DNA from: Chloroflexota bacterium
GTDB lineage: Bacteria; Chloroflexota; Anaerolineae; J102
Direction of reading: 5' to 3'
Length of the DNA stretch: 64,000 bases
Assembly: GCA_029782215.1 (NCBI GenBank)
Contig: JAKOVD010000041.1
Span: 1-64,000 of the forward strand
Shown: in pieces, positions 1 through 8,070 of the stretch
How the letters are laid out: each line of letters begins with the position of its first letter
Numbering within the stretch: position 1 is the stretch's first letter
The notes under the pieces: generated by a model
Database searches by the model: none
The model's input: the letters and a program-made list of their open reading frames with translations, nothing else
Told to the model about the DNA's origin: nothing
Translations under genes and position numbers: made by a program

Positions 1-870
1 GTCGACCCAGATCGGCGCCTGGGAGATGCCGGCGGCGGCTTTCTGCAGGGCCGGCCAGGCGCTCTCCCCGACCCGCCGCCGGTTGACATCGAGCAGGCTG
101 GCGCCGGTGTGCGCCGCCAGCAGTCGCCGGTGCAGGGCGTCGGCCGACATCTCCAGCGAGAAGAAGAGGGTGCTCCGCCCCTGACGGGCGGCATGCGCGG
201 CGAAGTTGAGAAGGAGGGCGGTCTTGCCCATTGCCGGGCGGGCGCCGAGCAGGATGAGGTCGCCCGGTTGGAAGCCACCCAGCAGCCGGTCGAGCTCGCC
301 GTAGCCGGTGGTGAAGGGCGCCGGCGCCTCGCCGTTCACCGCAGCCTCCAGGCCGCTCATGACCTCGCGGCCGATGTCGGCGATGTGGCGGGGACCGGCG
401 CCTCGGCTCTGCCGATACAGGGTGAGGAGCTCGTGCTCGAGATCGGCGATGACGTCGCCGGTCGCCCGGGCGCCGTCGTACAGGTGGGTGATGTTGCGGC
501 TGAGCACCTGGATGAGGTGGCGGGCCTGGGCAGCTTCAAGGACAAGGCGGGCGTAGGCCGGGGCGTGGACGGCGCTGGGCACGGCGTTGACGAGCCGGGC
601 CAGGTAGGCGCCGCCGCCGACTTCGTCGAGCCTGCCTTCCTGTTCGAGCTGTGCTGCCAGGGTGAGGTAGTCGATCGGCTGCTGCCGGCGCTGCAGGGCA
701 AGCATGGCTTCGTAGATGGCGCCGTGTGCGCGGCGGTAGAAGTGCTCGCCGGCCAGATGGGCGGGCAGTTGCAGCAGGGCATCGGGGTCGATGAGGAGGC
801 TGCCGAGCAGCGCCTCTTCGGCCTCGTTCTGCTGGGGCGGCAGGGGGATGCGGGAGGGTGTGGGACTCAT
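1..870 (-). CDS. dnaB: Replicative DNA helicase, DnaB family (partial, runs off left edge)
   Basis: Replicative hexameric 5'-3' helicase that unwinds DNA ahead of the polymerase. The frame is open from ATG at 870 to base 1, giving the first 290 residues. The N-terminal DnaB domain begins with the typical PPQQNEAEEALLGSLL block (about residues 11-26). The RecA-like ATPase domain begins near residue 183 and carries the Walker A motif GARPAMGKT (209-217), then FFSLEMS (237-243). The start is supported by GGAG upstream (CTACGGAGACACCCGCC-ATG). It is the last gene of a set starting with an HTH gene and a ParM-like ATPase, which suggests an element-borne helicase rather than the housekeeping copy; that is inference. 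A 48-nt stem-loop lies just upstream. The C-terminal part is outside the window. Confidence 0.93.
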   Translation of the reverse strand, partial: MSPTPSRIPLPPQQNEAEEALLGSLLIDPDALLQLPAHLAGEHFYRRAHGAIYEAMLALQRRQQPIDYLTLAAQLEQEGRLDEVGGGAYLARLVNAVPSAVHAPAYARLVLEAAQARHLIQVLSRNITHLYDGARATGDVIADLEHELLTLYRQSRGAGPRHIADIGREVMSGLEAAVNGEAPAPFTTGYGELDRLLGGFQPGDLILLGARPAMGKTALLLNFAAHAARQGRSTLFFSLEMSADALHRRLLAAHTGASLLDVNRRRVGESAWPALQKAAAGISQAPIWVD

Positions 871-895
871 GGCGGGTGTCTCCGTAGAGGTTCGG

Positions 896-943
896 GCGAC
901 CGGGGATGTAACACAGCCGGAGCGGTGTTACGCCCCCGGTCGC
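896..943. repeat. Long inverted repeat (stem-loop) upstream of dnaB
   Basis: The arms GCGACCGGGG (896-905) and CCCCGGTCGC (934-943) pair perfectly. After a 2-nt imperfection, GTAACAC (908-914) pairs with GTGTTAC (925-931) around a 10-nt loop. No U-run follows on either strand, so it is not a standard intrinsic terminator. It ends 25 bases before the dnaB start codon. It could be a protein-binding site, an origin or partition element, or an RNA structure. Confidence 0.75.
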
Positions 944-1008
944 AGGTTGAGGAATCGGTTCACAGCCGGCAGAGCGAGAGCTCAAGAGTGTGTTCGCCTT
1001 CACGGGGC

Positions 1009-1239
1009 TCACAGGACGATGCCGAGCGCGTCCATTTCGAAGGTCTCTTCTTCCTCGCCGCTGGCGAAAGCCTGCTCGTCGCCGATGCCACTGCGCATGG
1101 CCTCGCGCACGGCCCCGGCCAGCCCTCCCGGCGGGGCCGCCCGCACCAGGGCGATTAGGGGGGCGTCACGGGCGGGCTTGAGTGTGAGCCGCAGGGTGAC
1201 CACCAGGGTGCCGTCGGGCTTGACCAGGACGGCGCTCAT
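1009..1239 (-). CDS. Small acidic-tailed protein coupled to ParM-like gene
   Basis: Unrecognised 76-residue protein. ATG at 1239 overlaps the TGA of the ParM-like gene (ATGA), with GGAGG upstream inside that gene, so translation is probably coupled. An in-frame ATG 13 codons upstream is less likely. The sequence has a beta-rich start (SAVLVKPDGTLVVTLRL), a middle with RAAPPGGLAGAV and an acidic stretch GEEEETFEMD near the end. Plasmid ParM genes are commonly followed by a small DNA-binding adaptor (ParR). The position fits such a role, but the sequence shows no clear ribbon-helix-helix, so the function is inferred from context only. Confidence 0.6.
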   Translation of the reverse strand: MSAVLVKPDGTLVVTLRLTLKPARDAPLIALVRAAPPGGLAGAVREAMRSGIGDEQAFASGEEEETFEMDALGIVL

Positions 1240-2201
1240 CGCTGCCTCCGCTCCCACTGGTGCACGCCCCATTTCCACAGCCCCCGCACGTTGGCCGTGA
1301 TCGGGTCTTCGGGCCAGTGCAGGGCCGCACCCTTGGCGCTGAGAGCCAGGTGCAGACGCTGCCGGAGGAGGACCGCGCCCCCGCCGGTGGGGATGACGGC
1401 GCCGAAACGACGCACGCTCGGCCAGGTGCGCTCGACGACGGCCAGGATCTCGCCCAGCCAGATGTCGAGAGCGTCCCCGCTGGGCTGCAGCCGCCCGCTG
1501 CGCAGGTAGGCGTCGAGCTCGACCAGCTCCTGACCGTCGGAGGCCAGCAGGCTGAGCAGCCGCCGCACCCCGACCTTGTCGCCGCCCACGTACCGGGGCA
1601 GAGCGCGACCGCCCTGGATGGCGAAGAGGTCAAGGGTGTTCATGCCGATGTCGAGCACGGCTGCCTCCATCTGACCCGCGCCCTTGCGGGCGTGCAGCTC
1701 GTCGTCGAAGACCCAGTCCGTGTAGGCGCCAACCGGCTGCGCCAGGACCTGCAAGGAGTCGACGGTGAGGTCGTAGGCACGTTCGTCCACCCGGAAGTGG
1801 TGGCGGGCCTTGACCCGGCGCCTGAGCCCGTCGAGCAGGTAGGCCGCCTGGTCCGCATCCTGCAGGGAGGCGACGGGCAGCCCCACAACCAGGGCGGCGC
1901 TGTGGGGGGTGTCGGGTGTGAGAATCTGCGCCAGGGCGGCATACCAGAGGGCCAGGCGCTCGGGCGAAACCAGCGAGGTGAAGTCGAGAGAGAAGAGGGG
2001 CGCACCCCACTGCCAGGCCTGGGCGCCGACGGCGAAGACATGCTCGTCGAAGGCGACGGCGGTCGGCCGCGCCTCGACCTTGAGGCCGATTCCGGCCAGG
2101 CCCAGGCTCTGCGGGCGGGTGACGATCGACGGCAGCGCGGCGATCCGGCCGTCGACGCAGACTTTGGTGTTCCCGAAGCCGCGATCATCGGCGATGACCA
2201 T
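1236..2201 (-). CDS. ParM/StbA-like actin-family ATPase
   Basis: Actin-fold ATPase of the plasmid-segregation type, predicted to form filaments that position DNA. 321 residues from ATG at 2201, which has GGAGGTGG upstream. Visible actin motifs are phosphate-1 DRGFGNTK (about residues 5-12), phosphate-2 LDIGMNTLD in the middle, and an adenosine-type GGG motif (PTGGGAVLL) near the C-terminus. The length is close to R1 ParM (about 320). The start overlaps the end of the HTH gene by 17 bases and the stop overlaps the next small gene by ATGA, so the genes form a tight operon. It could also be a chromosomal MreB/Alp-type protein, but the DnaB and excisionase-like neighbours favour an element-borne partition protein. 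Confidence 0.8.
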   Translation of the reverse strand: MVIADDRGFGNTKVCVDGRIAALPSIVTRPQSLGLAGIGLKVEARPTAVAFDEHVFAVGAQAWQWGAPLFSLDFTSLVSPERLALWYAALAQILTPDTPHSAALVVGLPVASLQDADQAAYLLDGLRRRVKARHHFRVDERAYDLTVDSLQVLAQPVGAYTDWVFDDELHARKGAGQMEAAVLDIGMNTLDLFAIQGGRALPRYVGGDKVGVRRLLSLLASDGQELVELDAYLRSGRLQPSGDALDIWLGEILAVVERTWPSVRRFGAVIPTGGGAVLLRQRLHLALSAKGAALHWPEDPITANVRGLWKWGVHQWERRQR

Positions 2202-2592
2202 CGTCCACCTCCGGTTCCGGCAGGTAGTGGCCGGTGTTGTCATAGAGCCACTCGCGCTCGCCTTCCTCCTCTTCCTCCGGCGCTTCTTCCTCCGGCCAGT
2301 TGTCTTCCAGGCCGGGGGCGTCGTCGTAGACGTTGGGGGTGCGCATGTGCGGCGGTGTGAGTTCGCCGCGGCTGATGAAGGCTTCGAGGGCGGTGCGGCG
2401 GATTCGGAGCAGGCGGACGCCCGGCCCGAGGCGGATGGCGGGCAGGGAGTTGTCCCGGATCCAGTTGGTGACCGAGCGCCGGCTGACGCCGAGAATGGCG
2501 GCGGTTTCGCCAATGGTGTAGAGGTCAAGGGCGGGTGGCGTGGGGATGCGGGGGTTCTTGGGCGGTCTGAGCAGGCTGGACTTCTTGGGCAT
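2185..2592 (-). CDS. Excisionase/MerR-type helix-turn-helix protein
   Basis: 135-residue DNA-binding protein. ATG at 2592 is preceded by GGAGG (CTGGAGGCCCCAA-ATG). A HTH_17-type domain spans about residues 23-72 (DLYTIGETAAILGVSRRSV through LRIRRTALEAFI), the layout found in excisionases and in small plasmid/phage regulators. The C-terminal half is very acidic (EEEAPEEEEEGE) and ends in EPEVDDGHRR. It heads the HTH-ParM-small protein-DnaB set and probably regulates it, or acts as the partition site binder. Two matching palindromes and a terminator-like hairpin lie upstream. Confidence 0.8.
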   Translation of the reverse strand: MPKKSSLLRPPKNPRIPTPPALDLYTIGETAAILGVSRRSVTNWIRDNSLPAIRLGPGVRLLRIRRTALEAFISRGELTPPHMRTPNVYDDAPGLEDNWPEEEAPEEEEEGEREWLYDNTGHYLPEPEVDDGHRR

Positions 2593-2658
2593 TTGGGGCC
2601 TCCAGGGATGGGGTGAAGGGGTGGGTGGGACAGCGTGAAAGCGACAGGCGGCGGAAAC

Positions 2659-2691
2659 GAAAAAAGCCCGGCGAGAAGGTCTCGTCGGGCT
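2659..2691 (-). terminator. Intrinsic terminator/attenuator upstream of HTH gene
   Basis: On the minus strand an 11-bp stem (AGCCCGACGAG/CTCGCCGGGCT, one G-T pair) with a short loop is followed by a run of T (A-tract 2660-2665 on plus). It lies about 70 bases before the HTH start and after the palindromic region, so it could attenuate the operon. Confidence 0.6.
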
Positions 2692-2727
2692 ACGGGAGGT
2701 AAAACGACTGCCGTTTGGCGTCTGGAC

Positions 2728-2742
2728 CGAAGGATCTTCGGC
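2728..2742. promoter_or_regulatory. Palindrome 1 (candidate operator)
   Basis: CCGAAGGATCTTCGG is a near-perfect palindrome about 140 bases upstream of the HTH gene. It is closely related to the 17-bp palindrome at 2821-2837. Paired sites upstream of a DNA-binding protein gene suggest an operator or partition site; this is inference. Confidence 0.4.
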
Positions 2743-2765
2743 GCCTGGCCGCCAGAACAATCAAG

Positions 2766-2788
2766 GCTCGACGAGCTGTGCGTCGAGC
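2766..2788. repeat. Inverted repeat between the two palindromes
   Basis: GCTCGACG (2766-2773) and CGTCGAGC (2781-2788) are perfect 8-bp inverted copies separated by 7 bases. It lies between the two CCGAAG palindromes and has no T-run, so a protein-binding or RNA-structure role is more likely than termination. Confidence 0.4.
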
Positions 2789-2820
2789 TTAACGTGGTGA
2801 TTCTGCGATTCGGCCTTCTG

Positions 2821-2837
2821 ACCGAAGATTCTTCGGT
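2821..2837. promoter_or_regulatory. Palindrome 2 (candidate operator)
   Basis: ACCGAAGATTCTTCGGT is a perfect 17-bp palindrome around one central base. It shares its half-site CCGAAG with the palindrome at 2728-2742, 93 bases away. Confidence 0.45.
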
Positions 2838-2851
2838 GAAATGACCGAACC

Positions 2852-2888
2852 AAAAAAGAAAGCCCGACGATTTTGTCGTCAGGCTTTC
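2852..2888 (-). terminator. Intrinsic terminator downstream of tRNA-Asp
   Basis: On the minus strand GAAAGCCTGACGA pairs with TCGTCGGGCTTTC (one mismatch) around a short loop, followed by a six-T run (plus A-tract 2852-2857). It lies 32 bases past the 3' end of tRNA-Asp, as expected for the tRNA transcript terminator. Confidence 0.75.
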
Positions 2889-2919
2889 GAGTGTTCTGTC
2901 ACCCCAAAATTACTTGGAA

Positions 2920-2992
2920 CGGGAGCGACGGGGTTCGAACCCGCGATCTTCGGCTTGACAGGCCGACGTGTTAACCGCTACACTACGCCCCC
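2920..2992 (-). tRNA. tRNA-Asp (GTC)
   Basis: Full cloverleaf, 73 nt without encoded CCA. Acceptor GGGGGCG pairs with CGCTCCC (one G-U), the D stem is GTGT/ACAC, the anticodon stem TCGGC/GCCGA holds the loop CTGTCAA (anticodon GTC), and the T arm is GCGGG-TTCGAAC-CCCGT. The discriminator base is G, as usual for tRNA-Asp. Its 3' end faces the HTH-ParM-DnaB module, the orientation expected if that module entered at a tRNA attachment site. No attachment duplication can be verified inside the window. Confidence 0.95.
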
Positions 2993-3088
2993 TTGATTTA
3001 TGCAACTGTGGGACGCAGTTTAGCCGCCGGAGGGGCGGTCTGTCAAATCAGAAAGGGGTGCGCGGAAAAACGGCTGGCCGCCGCCAGG

Positions 3089-3781
3089 CTAGCGCCGTGA
3101 GGCGCGCAGCAGGAGCAGGAAGAGGTTGATGAAGTCCAGGTAGAGGGACAGGGCGCCAATGATGATCAGCCCGCCCATGCTCTTGCGGCCTTCCAGTTGG
3201 GTCGAAAGCTGCTTCAGCCGCTGCGTGTCCCAGACGGTGAGACCGGCAAAGAGCAGGATGCCGCCGATGGTCAGGGTCTGGTTGACGCCCGTGGCGCCGG
3301 GAAAGAAGATCATGGCGAAGAAATAGGCGAAGAACCAGCCCAGGAAGACCATGATCAGGAACCGGGCGGCGCCGCTGAGGTCACGCTTGATGACGAGACC
3401 CAGGATGCTGCTGAGCAGGAACATGCCGGCCGCCACCCAGAAGGTGCGGTAGATGGTCTCCTGGCTGTAGAAGATGAAGATCGCCGAGATGGCGACGCCC
3501 GTGAGGGCGGAGTAGAACAGGAAGAGCACCAGGGCGGCGATCGGTGACATGCGCAGCACGGCGGCGCTGAGCACAAAGACGACGATCATCTGGAGGATGA
3601 ACAGCCCCCAGGCGAACCACGGATCGAAGAGAATCCGCTTCATGAGGGCTTCGTTGGTGCTGACCCAGGTGGAGGTCAGCGCCGTGATGCCCAGGCCGAC
3701 CGCCATGACAAGATAGACCAGCGCCAGGAAGCGGTTGAAGCGCACCTGGGCCGTGGTCTGCATGGTTGCTGCTTGCGCCAT
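3089..3781 (-). CDS. Bax inhibitor-1 (BI-1)/YccA family membrane protein
   Basis: 230-residue integral membrane protein with about seven hydrophobic segments and a short hydrophilic N-terminus, the size and topology of bacterial BI-1/YccA/YetJ proteins, some of which are pH-sensitive calcium leak channels. The conserved family region includes the segment ending in WDTQRLK (about residue 187) and the final membrane helix LYLDFINLFLLLLR. ATG at 3781 has GGAG seven bases upstream. It is the last gene of a minus-strand run after ligA and the NUDIX gene (63-base gap). The exact substrate cannot be told from sequence. Confidence 0.88.
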   Translation of the reverse strand: MAQAATMQTTAQVRFNRFLALVYLVMAVGLGITALTSTWVSTNEALMKRILFDPWFAWGLFILQMIVVFVLSAAVLRMSPIAALVLFLFYSALTGVAISAIFIFYSQETIYRTFWVAAGMFLLSSILGLVIKRDLSGAARFLIMVFLGWFFAYFFAMIFFPGATGVNQTLTIGGILLFAGLTVWDTQRLKQLSTQLEGRKSMGGLIIIGALSLYLDFINLFLLLLRASRR

Positions 3782-3844
3782 GTGAGTTCTCCGTAGATTA
3801 GTCGAGGGATGGAAGAGGATGAAGATGGGAAGGAAGGGCCGGCG

Positions 3845-4384
3845 TCAGCGCCCGGCCGCCAGGCCCAAGGCCGCCGGAAGGCCGGCCGCCCTGTCGGCGC
3901 GCCAGCGGTCCAGCGCCACCTGGTTGGAGGTGAAGGCGATCTCGGCCGGCAGCTCGCCGGGCGCAAAGAAGGCGACCTCTTCGGCATCGTCGCCCGGCGC
4001 CAGGACGCCGCCCACCGGCCGGCCGTAGAAGAAGACATAGGTGATGCTGTGCCAGGGGCTTTCCGCATGCCCAGCCCCCACGCTGGCCAGATAGCCGGTG
4101 ATCTCGATCGCGATGCCGGTCTCCTCCGCCACCTCGCGGCGGGCGCCGGTCTCGGCCGATTCGCCCCACTCCATGAACCCCGCCGGCAGGTTCCAGTAGC
4201 CGCGGCGCGGCTCTTCCGACCGCCGGGCCAGCAGCAGCCGGCCCCCGGCATCGATGACCGCCGCGCCCGCCACCGGCAGGGGGTTGTTCCAGTAGATGAA
4301 GCCGCACGACCGGCAGACGCGCCGCGGCAGGCCGTTCAGCACCTCCGTTTCCAGGGGCGCCGCACAGCGCGGGCAGTAGCTCAC
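3845..4384 (-). CDS. NUDIX hydrolase with N-terminal zinc ribbon
   Basis: 179-residue pyrophosphohydrolase of nucleoside-diphosphate-linked substrates. Residues 4-27 hold a four-cysteine zinc ribbon (CPRC and CRSC), as in NudC/YfcD-like and related NUDIX proteins. The Nudix box follows: [20 protein letters not shown], about residues 69-88, with the REVAEE core intact. GTG at 4384 overlaps the ligA TGA (GTGA), so translation is probably coupled to the ligase gene. The protein is shorter than NudC (about 260), so the substrate is open: NADH, ADP-ribose or a damaged nucleotide. Confidence 0.85.
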   Translation of the reverse strand: MSYCPRCAAPLETEVLNGLPRRVCRSCGFIYWNNPLPVAGAAVIDAGGRLLLARRSEEPRRGYWNLPAGFMEWGESAETGARREVAEETGIAIEITGYLASVGAGHAESPWHSITYVFFYGRPVGGVLAPGDDAEEVAFFAPGELPAEIAFTSNQVALDRWRADRAAGLPAALGLAAGR

Positions 4385-6417
4385 GCCAACCCCACCATCC
4401 GGCGCAGCTCCTCCTCCGAGAGGATCGGCACGCCGAGCTTGCGGGCTTTGTCGAGCTTGGAGCCGGCCTTTTCCCCGGCCAGCAGATAGTCGGTCTTGGC
4501 CGAGACGGCGCCGGTGACGTGGCCGCCGTTCTCCTCGATCAGGTCAGTGGCCTGCTCCCGGCTCCAGGTGGGGAGGGTGCCGGTGATCACGAAGGTCTTG
4601 CCCGCCAGGGATCGCGTCCCGGCGGCAGGGCGGTCTTCGGCCAAGGCCATCTGCAGCCCCGCCGCCTCCAATCGTGAAAGCAGGATCTGGTTGGCCGGCT
4701 GGCGGAACCACTCCGCCACGGAGCCGGCGATGCGCGGGCCGATGCCCTCCACCTGCGACAGCTCCTCCGCAGTGGCGGCGGCCAGGGCCGCGAAGGAGCG
4801 GAAGCGCCCCAGCAGCAGCTCGGCGACGGTGCTGCCCACATAGTGGATGCCCAAGGCCGTCAGCAGCCGCGTGGCGGGCTGCTGGCGTGAGGCGGCAATC
4901 GCCTCCAGCAGGTTGTCGACCTTCTTCTCGCCGAAGCCCTCCATGTCAAGCAGCCGCTGCCGGTGGGAGGGCAGGTCGTAGATGTCGGCCACCTCGCGGA
5001 TCAGGCCCTCTTTGACAAAGAGCTCTGCCTGCCTGGCGCCGAAGCCGGCGATGTCCATCGCTCCCCGCGAAACGAAGAACTCCACCCGCCGCACCAATTG
5101 GGCGGGGCAGGCGGGATTCTCACAGTAGTAAGCGACCTCGCCCGGATAGCGCACCACGGGCGCCTGGCAGACCGGACACCGTTCCGGCATCTGCCAGACC
5201 TGCTCCTGCCCCGTGCGCAGCTCGGTCAGTGCCCGCAGAACCTGGGGAATGACCTCGCCGGCGCGCTTGAGGACCACGGTGTCGCCGATGCGGATGTCGC
5301 GCTCGGCGACGTAGTCGGCGTTGTGCAGGGTGGCCGAGCTGACGGTGACGCCGCCCAGGTAGACCGGCTCCAGCACCGCCCGCGGCGTCAGCACGCCGGT
5401 GCGGCCGACCTCCACGACGATGTCCAGCAGCCGCGTCACCGCCTCGGTGCTGGGGTACTTGTAGGCCACCGCCCAACGGGGGTCCTTGCCCACATAGCCC
5501 AGCCGTTCCTGCAGGGCAAAATCATTGACCTTGATCACCAGCCCGTCGGCCTCATACGACAGCTTATCGCGCCCCTCCCCCCAGTGCAGGCAGTACTGCT
5601 CCAGCTCGTCGTAGTCGGTGAAGAGCCGGTTCTGGCTGCGCTCCACCGGGAAGCCCAGGCGAATGAGGTAGTTGAGCGCCTCCCACTGCGTCGCCAGCAC
5701 CGGTCCCCCCTCGATCGCCACCACCTGGTAGGCCCACAGGTCCAGGGGCCGGCTGGCGGTAACGCCGGGATCCAGGTTGCGGAGGGCGCCGGCGGCGGTG
5801 TTGCGGGGGTTGACGTAGCGCTTGCCGCCCGCCGACTCCTGCTCGGCCTGAAAGCGGGCGAACTCCGCCTTGGACATATAGGCCTCCCCGCGCACGACCA
5901 GCCGCTTCGGCGGCGGTCCGACGGCCGGGTCGACGGGAATGCGCAGGGGCAGGCTCCGCAGCGTGCGCAGGTTCGCCGTGATGTCCTCGCCGATCAGGCC
6001 GTCCCCGCGCGTAGCGCCCAGCGTGAACAGGCCGTCGACGTAGTGGAGGACGACGGTGAGCCCATCGATCTTGGGCTCGACCACGTACTCCAGCCCGACC
6101 CCTGCCGGCAGCAGGCGCAGCGCCCGCTCGCGCCACGCCTCCAGCTCCTCAGCCGAGGTCACGTTGTTCAACGAGAGCATCGGCGCCGGGTGTTCGACCT
6201 TGACGAACCCCTCCGAAGGCGCCGCGCCCGTACGCCGCGTGGGCGAGTCGGCCGTGATCAGCTCGGGATGCTGCTCTTCGAGCTGCTGCAGCTCGCGAAA
6301 CAGGCTGTCATAGGCCTCGTCGCTGACCTCGGGCGCGTCGAGGACGTAGTAACGGTGCGCGTGGTAGTTGAGAAGCTGGCGCAGCCGGGTGGCGCGTTCG
6401 GCTGACTCGACGCTCAT
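4381..6417 (-). CDS. ligA: NAD-dependent DNA ligase
   Basis: Seals nicks in duplex DNA during replication and repair using NAD+. 678 residues from ATG at 6417, normal for LigA. Domain order is Ia, then the adenylation domain with active-site lysine K116 in EPKIDG, an OB fold, the four-cysteine zinc finger (CPVC and CENPAC, about residues 405-430), helix-hairpin-helix repeats, and a C-terminal BRCT domain beginning near [10 protein letters not shown]. An upstream in-frame start would add 31 low-complexity residues with no homology, so ATG 6417 is preferred although its ribosome site is weak. The stop overlaps the next (NUDIX) gene. Confidence 0.97.
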   Translation of the reverse strand: MSVESAERATRLRQLLNYHAHRYYVLDAPEVSDEAYDSLFRELQQLEEQHPELITADSPTRRTGAAPSEGFVKVEHPAPMLSLNNVTSAEELEAWRERALRLLPAGVGLEYVVEPKIDGLTVVLHYVDGLFTLGATRGDGLIGEDITANLRTLRSLPLRIPVDPAVGPPPKRLVVRGEAYMSKAEFARFQAEQESAGGKRYVNPRNTAAGALRNLDPGVTASRPLDLWAYQVVAIEGGPVLATQWEALNYLIRLGFPVERSQNRLFTDYDELEQYCLHWGEGRDKLSYEADGLVIKVNDFALQERLGYVGKDPRWAVAYKYPSTEAVTRLLDIVVEVGRTGVLTPRAVLEPVYLGGVTVSSATLHNADYVAERDIRIGDTVVLKRAGEVIPQVLRALTELRTGQEQVWQMPERCPVCQAPVVRYPGEVAYYCENPACPAQLVRRVEFFVSRGAMDIAGFGARQAELFVKEGLIREVADIYDLPSHRQRLLDMEGFGEKKVDNLLEAIAASRQQPATRLLTALGIHYVGSTVAELLLGRFRSFAALAAATAEELSQVEGIGPRIAGSVAEWFRQPANQILLSRLEAAGLQMALAEDRPAAGTRSLAGKTFVITGTLPTWSREQATDLIEENGGHVTGAVSAKTDYLLAGEKAGSKLDKARKLGVPILSEEELRRMVGLA

Positions 6418-6454
6418 CTCAGGCCCTGCTCGGTTGGTCGGGAGGGAGGGCTGG

Positions 6455-7162
6455 CTACTGCTTGGCGACCGTCTGGAGGTTCTTGGCGATAGTCCAGCCG
6501 CTGGTGCCATCGGCGGCCTTCAGATGCCACCAGTTGAAGCCTTCCGCCTTCTGCGGACCATCGAGCACCGTCAGGATATCGCCATCCTGCAGGACGGTGA
6601 GGGTGGCATAGCTGGCGCCGGGACCGCTGCGGAAGCGCAGGCCCTGGCCTTCCGTGCCCTTGACGCGCACCAGGACCCCCTTCTTGATGGGCTTGCCGGT
6701 GGCGACGTACTTTCCCGCAGGCTTGGTCGGCTTGGCGACGGGCTTGAGGGTAGGTTCGGGCGTGGGCTTGAGCGGCGCCGGCGTGGGCGTAAGCTCCAGG
6801 GTGGGCGTCAGAGGCACCACCAGGGTAGGCGTGAACGTGGGCTGCAGCATGGGCGCCGTGGTGGCCGCCGCCGTGGCGGTCGGCGTAGGCGTCGCCTGCC
6901 CGCGCCCGCGGCACGCCTGGAAGAGCACGAGCAGCAGGATCAGCGCCACGACTGCGGCGACAATAGCGAAGACAATGCGAGGGATGCCGCCCAGGCCGCG
7001 GGGACTCTCAGCCTCAACCTCTCCGTCCTGGAGAATCGTGCCTGATGAGTCGTAGAGACCCTCATCGCCGGCGTCCGGCTGGCCGGCGTTGGCATCCTGC
7101 CACTGATCATTTCCGGACGCTTCATCGTCCGGTGGCCACGACCGATACCTGTCCTCACTCAT
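6455..7162 (-). CDS. Membrane-anchored SH3-domain protein
   Basis: 235 residues from ATG at 7162 (GAGAGG upstream). An acidic cytoplasmic N-terminus of about 70 residues is followed by one transmembrane helix ([18 protein letters not shown]), a Pro/Thr-rich extracellular linker, and a C-terminal bacterial SH3 domain (about 165-232; [26 protein letters not shown]). Such domains bind peptidoglycan or cell-wall peptides. The 37-base gap to ligA suggests cotranscription, but a functional link is not evident. Type II topology (N-in) is inferred from the helix position and flanking charges. Confidence 0.8.
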   Translation of the reverse strand: MSEDRYRSWPPDDEASGNDQWQDANAGQPDAGDEGLYDSSGTILQDGEVEAESPRGLGGIPRIVFAIVAAVVALILLLVLFQACRGRGQATPTPTATAAATTAPMLQPTFTPTLVVPLTPTLELTPTPAPLKPTPEPTLKPVAKPTKPAGKYVATGKPIKKGVLVRVKGTEGQGLRFRSGPGASYATLTVLQDGDILTVLDGPQKAEGFNWWHLKAADGTSGWTIAKNLQTVAKQ

Positions 7163-7181
7163 AGAGACCTCTCTGGGGGGA

Positions 7182-7198
7182 TGCACATCGCATGTGCA
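7182..7198. promoter_or_regulatory. 17-bp palindrome in leader of SH3-protein gene
   Basis: TGCACAT-CGC-ATGTGCA is a perfect 7-bp inverted repeat with a 3-bp centre, 19 bases upstream of the SH3-protein start and downstream of the minus-strand -10 candidate. It is a possible operator. Confidence 0.35.
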
Positions 7199-7266
7199 GA
7201 GACGTTGCCTTTGCCGCAAGAACGTGCAGAAGCGCCAGCAACATCAGAAACAGGTCAATGTCATCG

Positions 7267-7272
7267 ATTATA
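7267..7272 (-). promoter_or_regulatory. -10 element (TATAAT) for SH3-protein gene
   Basis: Perfect TATAAT on the minus strand about 105 bases upstream of the start, in an AT-rich stretch that stands out from the GC-rich surroundings. No good -35 box is visible. Confidence 0.35.
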
Positions 7273-7292
7273 TCATTCCTATGTCTCACTGC

Positions 7293-7298
7293 TATAAT
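7293..7298 (+). promoter_or_regulatory. -10 element (TATAAT) for cyclodeaminase-family gene
   Basis: Perfect TATAAT on the plus strand about 100 bases upstream of the FTCD_C-family gene, back-to-back with the minus-strand TATAAT at 7267. No strong -35 is seen. The pair marks a divergent promoter region. Confidence 0.4.
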
Positions 7299-7397
7299 CA
7301 ACTTAAGTTGTCGCCTGCACCTGGCAATGAAGCGCAAGCGTGATGACCGCAAGGCATCATCGACCGGCGGCGACCCAACGGACGATGGAGTTGAGCG

Positions 7398-8036
7398 ATG
7401 CTGAGTGAATTAGCCGTGCAAACCTTCCTTGATGAATTGGCCAGCGGTTCGCCGGCGCCGGGAGGGGGCGCTGTGGCAGGCCTGGCGGGAGCGCAGGGAG
7501 CGGCGCTTGTCTGCATGGTCGGTCGTCTGACGATCGGCCGCAAAAAGTACGCCGCCGTCAACGACGACATGGTGCGCATCGTCGCCCAGGCCGAGGCGCT
7601 GCGCAGCCAGCTTACCGCACTGATCGAGCGGGATGTGGCCGCCTACGGAGAGGTGATGGCCGCCTACCAGCTCCCCAAGGACACGCCCGCCGAGGTCGCC
7701 GCCCGCAACGAGGCCATCCAGGCCGGGCTCAAGCAAGCCACCCGTGTGCCGCTGGAAACCCTGGCCGCCTGTGTGGCCGTGCTCGAGCTCTGCCCGGAAC
7801 TGATCGAAAAGGGCAACGCCAATGCCATCAGTGATGGCGGCGCCGGCCTGTTGGCGGCCCAGACCGGGATGCGCATCGCCGGCATGAACGTCCGCATCAA
7901 CCTGGCGCACATGGGCGACGACGCCTTCGTGAACGAGGTCGAGGACAGCATGGCTGCCCTGGTCCAGCGCGGCGAGGCTGCACGCACCCGCGCCTGGGAG
8001 CTGCTCGGCAGCAGGCTGTCCCTGAACGGGTTGTGA
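7398..8036 (+). CDS. Cyclodeaminase/cyclohydrolase family protein (FTCD_C, FchA-like)
   Basis: 212 residues, close to the usual length of stand-alone FTCD_C proteins. The hallmark Gly-rich block SGSPAPGGGAVAGLAGA (about residues 17-33) lines the folate site, and an ISDGGAGLLAAQ block lies near 144-155. Family members convert 5-formimino-THF to 5,10-methenyl-THF or hydrolyse methenyl-THF to 10-formyl-THF. The purine operon to the right uses 10-formyl-THF in PurN and PurH, so a cyclohydrolase role would fit, but that is inference. ATG at 7398 has GGAG eight bases upstream. Confidence 0.88.
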   Translation: MLSELAVQTFLDELASGSPAPGGGAVAGLAGAQGAALVCMVGRLTIGRKKYAAVNDDMVRIVAQAEALRSQLTALIERDVAAYGEVMAAYQLPKDTPAEVAARNEAIQAGLKQATRVPLETLAACVAVLELCPELIEKGNANAISDGGAGLLAAQTGMRIAGMNVRINLAHMGDDAFVNEVEDSMAALVQRGEAARTRAWELLGSRLSLNGL

Positions 8037-8070
8037 GGCTGGGCTTGCCCTTCCCACCATCGCCCTGCCC

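Noticed and set aside
1260..2360. Long plus-strand frame opposite the ParM-like gene
   Set aside because: Shadow frame. The minus strand holds clear actin motifs, ribosome sites and gene overlaps.
2635..2844. 69-residue plus-strand frame across the palindromes and the first terminator
   Set aside because: It covers operator-like palindromes and the terminator, has no ribosome site, and its sequence is not protein-like.
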